A DNA stretch of 64,000 nt, from assembly GCF_022662495.1 (NCBI RefSeq), contig NZ_JAKPBU010000001.1:434001-498000 (forward strand), written 5' to 3'. Of the stretch, positions 58,950 through 64,000 are shown piece after piece. The stretch comes from Lysobacter sp. M2-1 (GTDB lineage Bacteria > Pseudomonadota > Gammaproteobacteria > Xanthomonadales > Xanthomonadaceae). The notes under the pieces were generated by a model that was given only the letters and a program-made list of their open reading frames with translations, was not told the origin of the DNA and did no database searches. Made by a program: the position numbers and the translations under genes. Position 1 is the stretch's first letter. Each line of letters starts with the position of its first letter.

Positions 58950-60161
58950 GTGGCGTCTTCGGTCTCACCGCGCCTGCTGGCGCAGGCACCGCACCGGCTG
59001 ATGTTCTTCGTCGGCGCCAGCAACGTGCTGCTGGCGATGCTGTGGTGGGCGGCCTGGCTGGTATCGGTACGGTGGCCGCAGTTCCAGATGCCGCAGCCGC
59101 AGCCCTATGCGGGTTGGCTGCATGCGTTCGTGATGCAGTACCAGGTGCTGGCGAGCTTCATCTTCGGTTTCCTGCTGACGGTCTTTCCGCGCTGGATGGG
59201 CCTGCCCGAATTCGAGCGCTGGCGCTACGTGCCGGTGGGCCTGGGGCTGTTCGGCGGGCAGCTGGCAACGCTGCTGGGCGCGATGGGTTGGGAGGCCGGC
59301 ATCACGGTCGGGCTGCTGCTGACCCTGGCCGGATGGATCGCCGTGCTGGCGACGCTCGCACCGCTGCTGTGGCGGGAAACCGGCACCACCTGGCACGCAC
59401 GCTCGTGCTTCGCGGCGCTGGTGCTGGGCCTGTTCGGGCTGCTCGCCTGGATCGCGTTCGTGCTGGGCGCTGCGCCGATCTGGGCCTTCGCGGCCATCAA
59501 GATCGGCAGCTTCGGGCTCCTGCTGCCGGTGTACTTCACCGTCGCGCACCGCATGTTCCCGTTCTTCGCCGGTAGCGCGGTGCCCGGCTACGTGGCATGG
59601 AGGCCATTGTGGCTCCTCGCCGGGTTCTGGACGCTGGCCCTGCTGCATCTGGTGCTCGAAATCGCGCACGCCTACACCTGGCTCTGGGTCGCCGACGTCC
59701 CACTGTTCGTGCTGCTGTTGACCGTGCTGTGGCGCTGGTGGCCGCGTGGACCGGCGCCGGGCATCCTGACCGTGCTGTTCCTGGGCCTGACCTGGCTACC
59801 GCTGGCCTTCGCGCTGTACGCCTTCCAGAGCATCGCCTATCAATTGACGGGCGAGTTCCTGCTCGGGCGCGCGCCGGCGCATGCGCTGTTCGTCGGCTTC
59901 TTCGGCAGCATCCTCGTGGCGATGGTCACGCGGGTCACGCAGGGACATTCCGGCCGCAAGCTGGTCATGCCGGCGGCGGCGTGGTTCGCATTCGTCGCGA
60001 TCCAGCTGGTGGCGGTGATGCGGGTGTTCGCCGAAGTGATGCCGGACGGCATGGCCTGGCAGGCGGCCGCGGCGATCGGCTGGGTGGTGGCGCTGACGCC
60101 GTGGCTGATCCGCATCGGGCGGATCTATCTCTCGCCACGCCTGGACGGGAAGCCGGGATGA
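58950..60161 (+). CDS. nnrS: NnrS family protein
   Basis: The 403-residue protein has about twelve TM helices and the NnrS features HRLMFFVGASNVLLAMLWW, FLLTVFPRWMG and FTVAHRMFPFFAGSA. NnrS is a heme/copper membrane protein that relieves NO stress on metal sites. GTG start 3 bases after the small Cys protein. It overlaps the next gene by 4 bases. Confidence 0.92.
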   Translation: MASSVSPRLLAQAPHRLMFFVGASNVLLAMLWWAAWLVSVRWPQFQMPQPQPYAGWLHAFVMQYQVLASFIFGFLLTVFPRWMGLPEFERWRYVPVGLGLFGGQLATLLGAMGWEAGITVGLLLTLAGWIAVLATLAPLLWRETGTTWHARSCFAALVLGLFGLLAWIAFVLGAAPIWAFAAIKIGSFGLLLPVYFTVAHRMFPFFAGSAVPGYVAWRPLWLLAGFWTLALLHLVLEIAHAYTWLWVADVPLFVLLLTVLWRWWPRGPAPGILTVLFLGLTWLPLAFALYAFQSIAYQLTGEFLLGRAPAHALFVGFFGSILVAMVTRVTQGHSGRKLVMPAAAWFAFVAIQLVAVMRVFAEVMPDGMAWQAAAAIGWVVALTPWLIRIGRIYLSPRLDGKPG

Positions 60162-60559
60162 TCGAGTTCTATTCGCAGATCAAGCAGTTCCACATCATCG
60201 TCGCGCTGCTCAGCGGCGCTTTGTTCTCCCTGCGCGGCGCGTTTGTGCTGGGCGGCGCACGCTGGCCAATGGCATTGCCGGTGAAGTGGCTCAGCTACGC
60301 CATCGACACCGCACTGCTCACGGCGGCGCTGATGCTGCTCACCATCCTGCCCGGCGCGATGTTCGCCAACGGCTGGCTGACGGTGAAGGTGACCCTGATC
60401 GTGGTGTACGTGGCGCTGGGTGTGTTCGCGCTGCGGCGGGGTCGTACCCGGCGCATGCGTGCGCTTTGCTATGTGCTGGCGCTCATGGTGTTCGGGACGA
60501 TCTACAGCATCGCCCGCGCCCATCACCCGATGGGGATCCTGCTGCGCCTGTCCGGCTGA
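60158..60559 (+). CDS. SirB2 family membrane protein
   Basis: The 133-residue protein has four TM helices and the SirB2 pattern (KQFHIIVALLSGALFSLRG; HPMGILLRL). ATGA overlap with nnrS implies coupling. Role unknown; it often accompanies NO or respiratory genes. Its 3' end overlaps an opposing small gene. Confidence 0.85.
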   Translation: MIEFYSQIKQFHIIVALLSGALFSLRGAFVLGGARWPMALPVKWLSYAIDTALLTAALMLLTILPGAMFANGWLTVKVTLIVVYVALGVFALRRGRTRRMRALCYVLALMVFGTIYSIARAHHPMGILLRLSG

Positions 60560-60723
60560 GCGTAGGCGCAGTCCTCCGCGCATCCGCATCCGTCCGTCGA
60601 CCCGGTGCCGGCCGCACAGCCGGCACCGCTGTCCAGGCCTGCCGCGTCCAGGGCTTCGAGCAGGCGCCCCGCACACTGCGGGCAGCACTCGAGTTCGGTC
60701 ATTTCCGCCCGCATTGCGCACAT
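60523..60723 (-). CDS. Small Cys-rich protein opposite SirB2
   Basis: The 66-residue protein has nine cysteines (MCAM, LECCPQCAG, GAGCAAG, DGCGCAEDCAY), suggesting a metal or Fe-S binder. GGAGGAG stands 8 bases before ATG 60723, a strong ribosome site supporting it as real. Its 3' end overlaps sirB2 by 37 bases. An FNR-type box lies 58 bases upstream. No family recognised. Confidence 0.62.
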   Translation of the reverse strand: MCAMRAEMTELECCPQCAGRLLEALDAAGLDSGAGCAAGTGSTDGCGCAEDCAYAQPDRRSRIPIG

Positions 60724-60780
60724 CGCCGCGTCTCCTCCAGTTTCGATGCCCTACCGTGCACGCGTCGAGGCGGCACGGCC

Positions 60781-60794
60781 CTGATCCTGGTCAA
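60781..60794 (-). promoter_or_regulatory. FNR-type box upstream of the small Cys-rich gene
   Basis: Read on the minus strand: TTGACCAGGATCAG, 9 of 10 half-site positions. Confidence 0.55.
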
Positions 60795-60833
60795 GCACGC
60801 GGCCGCACAGCGCTCCTGCCCCAAGGCGCGCAT

Positions 60834-60847
60834 CTGACTCAGATCAA
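60834..60847. promoter_or_regulatory. FNR-type box in front of the decarboxylase gene
   Basis: Read on the minus strand: TTGATCTGAGTCAG, 9 of 10 half-site positions, about 100 bases upstream of the plus-strand gene at 60947. It could serve either divergent gene. Confidence 0.55.
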
Positions 60848-60946
60848 TGCCCCGGGGCGGCGGGTGCCGGAGCATGGCGGCATTCGGACGCATCGTCCGC
60901 AACCGTCGTCCGGAACCGCCATGCGCGCTCCGACGGAGCCACGCAC

Positions 60947-62881
60947 ATGAGCACCGGCCAGGTTCCACTCGACCGCCACGCACTCGATGCGTGCTTCCTG
61001 GGCCCCTACGGCGAGAACGACACACTGCTGGAAAAGCTGGTGATCGAGTTCCTGCGCGACCACGTCTACTGGCGGCGCAACTTCCATCCCGAGGATCCGC
61101 CTGCGATCCCCACCCGCGCCACGCAGCATCCGTCGTACCAGGCGTTCGAGGCGCGCATGCGCCGGGAGCTGCATGCGCTGTCGGCGGCGCTGAAGAAGTC
61201 GGTGCCGTTCCACAGCCCGCGCTACATCGGGCACATGGCCTCCGACCTGCTGCTGCCGGGGCTGGTGGCGCAGATGCTGACCCTGCCGTACAACCCGAAC
61301 AACGTCAGCGAGGACGCCGCGCCCGTCACGGTCGAGATGGAAGTGCGGGCCGGGCTGCAACTGGCACGCATGTTCGGCTACGTCGATGACCCGACCCGCC
61401 CGGACTGCGCCTTCGGCCACCTCACCTCCGGCGGCACGCTCGCGAACTACCAGGCGCTGCGGCTGGCGCTGGCGTTGAAGGCGTTTCCGGTCGCACTGCG
61501 CGCCGCGCGGGTGCCACTGGAACTGCCGGACGACGACTGGGCGGCGTTCAACCTCGGCCACGACGGCGCGATCGCATTGCTCGATCGCTGGCATGCATGG
61601 CTGGGCACCCTCGCACCGCGCGAGCGAAGACTGTGGCAGACCCTCGTGCAGGCCGAACGCCTGGAGCATCTGGGCCTGGTCGACTTCTTCGCCCGCCGCC
61701 CCCGGCTGCAAGCCCCCAAGGTGCTGGCCCCGGTCACCGCGCACTACTCCTGGAGCAAGGGCATGAAGCTGCTCGGCCTGGGACGGGCGCAGCTGGAACT
61801 GCTACCCGAGTGCGGCATGCGCCTGGATATCGACGCACTGCACGACGCGCTCGAACGCTGCCTGCGCGAGCGCCAGCCCGTGCTGCTGGCGGTCGCCGTG
61901 CTCGGCACCACCGAATACGGCACCGTCGATCCGGTCGATGGCGTCGTTGCCGCACGTGCGGCGATGCAGGCGCATGGCCTGGGCTTCGGCGTGCACGTCG
62001 ACGCCGCCTGGGGCGGATATCTGGCGACGCTGTTCCGCAATCCGGACGGCAGCCTGCGCACGCGCGACGAAGTCGGCGCCGGCTACGCCCGTTTCCCGCA
62101 GCCCGAAGTGCATGCCGCCTTCGCCGCACTGGGCGCAACCGACTCGATCACCGTCGATCCGCACAAGCTCGGCTACTTGCCCTACGGGGCCGGCGCGTTC
62201 GTTTGTCGCGACCAGCGCGCGATGGCACTGCTGGCCGAGGAAGCCGACTACGTGTTCGACGGCGAGGCGGCGCCCGATTACATGGCGCGCTACCGACGCC
62301 TGGGCCAGTTCATCCCGGAAGGTTCCAAATCCGGCGCAGCAGCCGCCGCGGTGTATGTCATGCACCAGGTGCTTCCTCTGGACCATCTGAACTTCGGCCA
62401 GTTGCCGCGGCAGACGGTGCTCGCGGCCGAGGCCTTCGCCGATCGCGCGCAGGTGTTCGCCGCGGAGGTCGCGGACGTGGCCCACGCCTGCGTCCCCTTC
62501 GCGCCGGACAGCAACCTGGTGTGCCTGGCGCTCAACCCGGCAGGCAATCGCGATGCGGGCGCCGCCAGCGCCTTCGTGCGCCGGCTGCACGAAGAGCTGC
62601 GCTGCGATCCACGGCAGCCGCTGCAGCTGAAGGAGTTCTTCGGTTCGATCACCACCCTGCGCGCCGAGGCCATGGGCGAGGACGAGCTGGCGCGGATCGC
62701 GACCACGCTCGGTCTCGACCCCAACGGGTTCGACGGGGAGCGTCTGGTGATCCTGCGCCACACGCTGATGAATCCGTACCTGCTCGACGGCGAGAACGGC
62801 ATCAGCTACGTCGACCGCTATTTCGGGTTCCTGGCGACGCGCGCGCGCGCGCTGCTGGCACCCGCGGTACGCGCGGCGTGA
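60947..62881 (+). CDS. Group II PLP-dependent decarboxylase, tyrosine-decarboxylase-like
   Basis: The 644-residue protein has FHSPRYIGHMASDLLLPGLVAQMLTLPYNPNNVSEDAAPVT at the start of the PLP domain, HVDAAWGGY (the Asp that binds the pyridine N), and the Schiff-base K407 in DPHKLGYLPYGAGAF. The length and motif set fit the tyrosine/aromatic-amino-acid decarboxylase-like branch rather than GadB. The substrate is not provable. Its stop overlaps the next gene's start (GTGA). Confidence 0.87.
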   Translation: MSTGQVPLDRHALDACFLGPYGENDTLLEKLVIEFLRDHVYWRRNFHPEDPPAIPTRATQHPSYQAFEARMRRELHALSAALKKSVPFHSPRYIGHMASDLLLPGLVAQMLTLPYNPNNVSEDAAPVTVEMEVRAGLQLARMFGYVDDPTRPDCAFGHLTSGGTLANYQALRLALALKAFPVALRAARVPLELPDDDWAAFNLGHDGAIALLDRWHAWLGTLAPRERRLWQTLVQAERLEHLGLVDFFARRPRLQAPKVLAPVTAHYSWSKGMKLLGLGRAQLELLPECGMRLDIDALHDALERCLRERQPVLLAVAVLGTTEYGTVDPVDGVVAARAAMQAHGLGFGVHVDAAWGGYLATLFRNPDGSLRTRDEVGAGYARFPQPEVHAAFAALGATDSITVDPHKLGYLPYGAGAFVCRDQRAMALLAEEADYVFDGEAAPDYMARYRRLGQFIPEGSKSGAAAAAVYVMHQVLPLDHLNFGQLPRQTVLAAEAFADRAQVFAAEVADVAHACVPFAPDSNLVCLALNPAGNRDAGAASAFVRRLHEELRCDPRQPLQLKEFFGSITTLRAEAMGEDELARIATTLGLDPNGFDGERLVILRHTLMNPYLLDGENGISYVDRYFGFLATRARALLAPAVRAA

Positions 62882-63987
62882 GCGCAACGACGATCGATGC
62901 GCCGATCCGCGGCGGCGATGCGGCGCGCGACTGGACGCTGGCGGCGCTGGCCACGTTGCGCCAGGAAGCCGCGCGCTCTGCCGACACCCACCTGCTGCGG
63001 CTGGATTTCCCCGGATTCCCCGGCATCGCCTTCTACTTCAAGGACGAAGCCTCGCATCCCACCGGCAGCCTCAAGCATCGTCTCGCGCGGTCGCTGTTCC
63101 TGTACGCGCTGTGCAACGGCCGGCTGCATGAAGGCCAGAGGGTGGTCGATGCCTCCTCCGGCAGCACCGCCATCTCCGAAGCCTGGTTCGCGCGCCTGCT
63201 CGGCCTGCCGTTCGTGGCGGTGATGCCGGCCTGTACCGCACCGCGCAAGATCGCGGACGTCGAAGCACTGGGCGGCACCTGCGATCTGGTCGGCGATCCC
63301 GCCCAGGTGCACGCGCGCGCAGCGTGGCAGGCCGCGCGCGGCGCCTGCCACCTGGACCAGTTCGGCCTGGCCGAGCGCGCCACCGACTGGCGCGGCAACA
63401 ACAACATCGCCGAATCGATCGTCGGGCAGATGGCGCAGGAGCCCGCCCCGGAACCTGCATGGATCGTCTGCGGAGCGGGCACCGGCGGCACGTCGGCGAC
63501 GATCGGGCGTTACCTGCGCTACCGCGGGCTGCGCACGCGGCTGTGCGTAGCCGACCCCACCGGCAGCGGCTTCGCCAACGGCTGGCGCACGCGCGATCGC
63601 GCTGCAACCGCAACCGGGTGCACGCTGATCGAAGGCATCGGCCGGCCGTGCGTCGAACCCGGATTCGTGTTCGAAGTGGTGGACGCCGTGGTCGAGGTGC
63701 CGGACGAACATTCGATCGCCGCGGCATGGCTGCTCGAAGACCTGTTCGGGCGCCGCTACGGCGGATCGTCCGGCACCAACCTGGTCGCATGCCTGCAGCT
63801 CGCGGCCGCGATGCGGGCGCGCGGCGAGCATGGCAGCATCGTCAGCCTGCTGTGCGACCGCGGGGAGCGTTACGAGGGCACGTTGTTCGATCCGGCATGG
63901 CTGCGCGGGCGTGGGGTCGATCCGTCCGGCGCGCTCCAGCATTTGCGCGCGTGCCTGCGCAGCGGCGAGCCGCCGTTGTCCGCATGA
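62878..63987 (+). CDS. Cysteine-synthase-like PLP enzyme coupled to the decarboxylase
   Basis: The 369-residue fold-type II PLP enzyme has K66 in HPTGSLKHRLA, ASSGSTAISEAWFARLLG for the PLP phosphate, CGAGTGGTSATIGRYLRYRG and GRRYGGSSGTNL. It is related to cysteine synthase/CBS, but SGST and GSLKHR differ from CysK, so lyase or desulfhydrase activity is also possible. GTG start overlaps the decarboxylase stop; the two are translationally coupled. It is unlike the CysK-glutaredoxin fusion at 14964. Confidence 0.85.
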   Translation: MSATTIDAPIRGGDAARDWTLAALATLRQEAARSADTHLLRLDFPGFPGIAFYFKDEASHPTGSLKHRLARSLFLYALCNGRLHEGQRVVDASSGSTAISEAWFARLLGLPFVAVMPACTAPRKIADVEALGGTCDLVGDPAQVHARAAWQAARGACHLDQFGLAERATDWRGNNNIAESIVGQMAQEPAPEPAWIVCGAGTGGTSATIGRYLRYRGLRTRLCVADPTGSGFANGWRTRDRAATATGCTLIEGIGRPCVEPGFVFEVVDAVVEVPDEHSIAAAWLLEDLFGRRYGGSSGTNLVACLQLAAAMRARGEHGSIVSLLCDRGERYEGTLFDPAWLRGRGVDPSGALQHLRACLRSGEPPLSA

Positions 63988-64000
63988 GCAGGTGGGGCGC

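Noticed and set aside
1-64000. CRISPR array, prophage, insertion sequence or integrase gene
   Set aside because: No direct-repeat/spacer pattern, no transposase or tyrosine recombinase frame and no phage genes were seen on either strand.

Overview
The window is GC-rich gammaproteobacterial chromosome, most likely a Xanthomonadaceae (Lysobacteraceae) member of the Lysobacter/Luteimonas/Pseudoxanthomonas type. This is inferred from protein style (DUF6776, ErpA, NudC, and RppH next to elongator tRNA-Met), from GTAG-type hairpins, from the dispersed repeat that spuriously encodes a PERSA-GAKSKG peptide on its reverse strand, and from the attC sequence type. No phage, IS or CRISPR was seen.

Positions 1 to about 22.1 kb are an integron-type gene cassette array that enters from the left edge. 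About 19 complete, truncated or decayed attC sites of 50-65 bp share one consensus: a CCTGAC-type left end, TTCATTCAAGCCGA, a CGCTTCGCGG centre, a TCGGCTTAACTCAGG-type right arm and a GCGTYAGGC end. They separate mostly single-gene, plus-strand cassettes: ATPase, ABM monooxygenase, GNATs, VOC, DUF4386, two NTF2-like secreted proteins, Asp/Glu racemase, DUF2185, DUF5329, lipoprotein, EthD, RidA, secreted TPR and small membrane proteins. No integrase is inside the window; by orientation it would lie to the left. Three ordinary chromosomal-type blocks interrupt the array: EamA/MocR; a minus-strand TPR protein; and TetR, membrane protein, haloalkane dehalogenase-like hydrolase, CysK-glutaredoxin fusion and a large metalloprotease. 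The array also contains remnants, a frameshifted cassette and two dispersed repeat families.

From 22.1 to 29.4 kb come a class C beta-lactamase-like hydrolase and a minus-strand operon of FecI-like sigma factor, FecR, TonB receptor with STN domain, and TlpA-like protein. From 29.6 to 33.5 kb a minus-strand MarR/ArsN1/FAD-oxidoreductase/MFS cluster looks like an organoarsenical resistance unit; two copies of one putative MarR operator flank marR. From 33.5 to 42.4 kb come DUF2891, a degenerate vanadium haloperoxidase-like protein, an M23 peptidase, and an operon of TonB receptor, YfiR and CHASE8-GGDEF-EAL, which suggests an outer-membrane signal feeding c-di-GMP turnover.

From 42.8 to 53.7 kb are housekeeping and signalling genes: a MFS-acyltransferase fusion, NudC, ErpA, DUF6776, DUF4126, a response regulator with degenerate GGDEF/EAL, a hybrid kinase with HPt, Bfr, Bfd with a Fur box, RppH and tRNA-Met. 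From 53.9 to 64 kb is an oxygen/NO-responsive island: hemN, an FNR protein with all four Fe-S cysteines, quinol NO reductase, a small CCGGCGG protein, NnrS, SirB2, an opposing small Cys-rich protein, and a coupled PLP-decarboxylase/cysteine-synthase-like pair. Five FNR-like palindromes lie in its intergenic regions.
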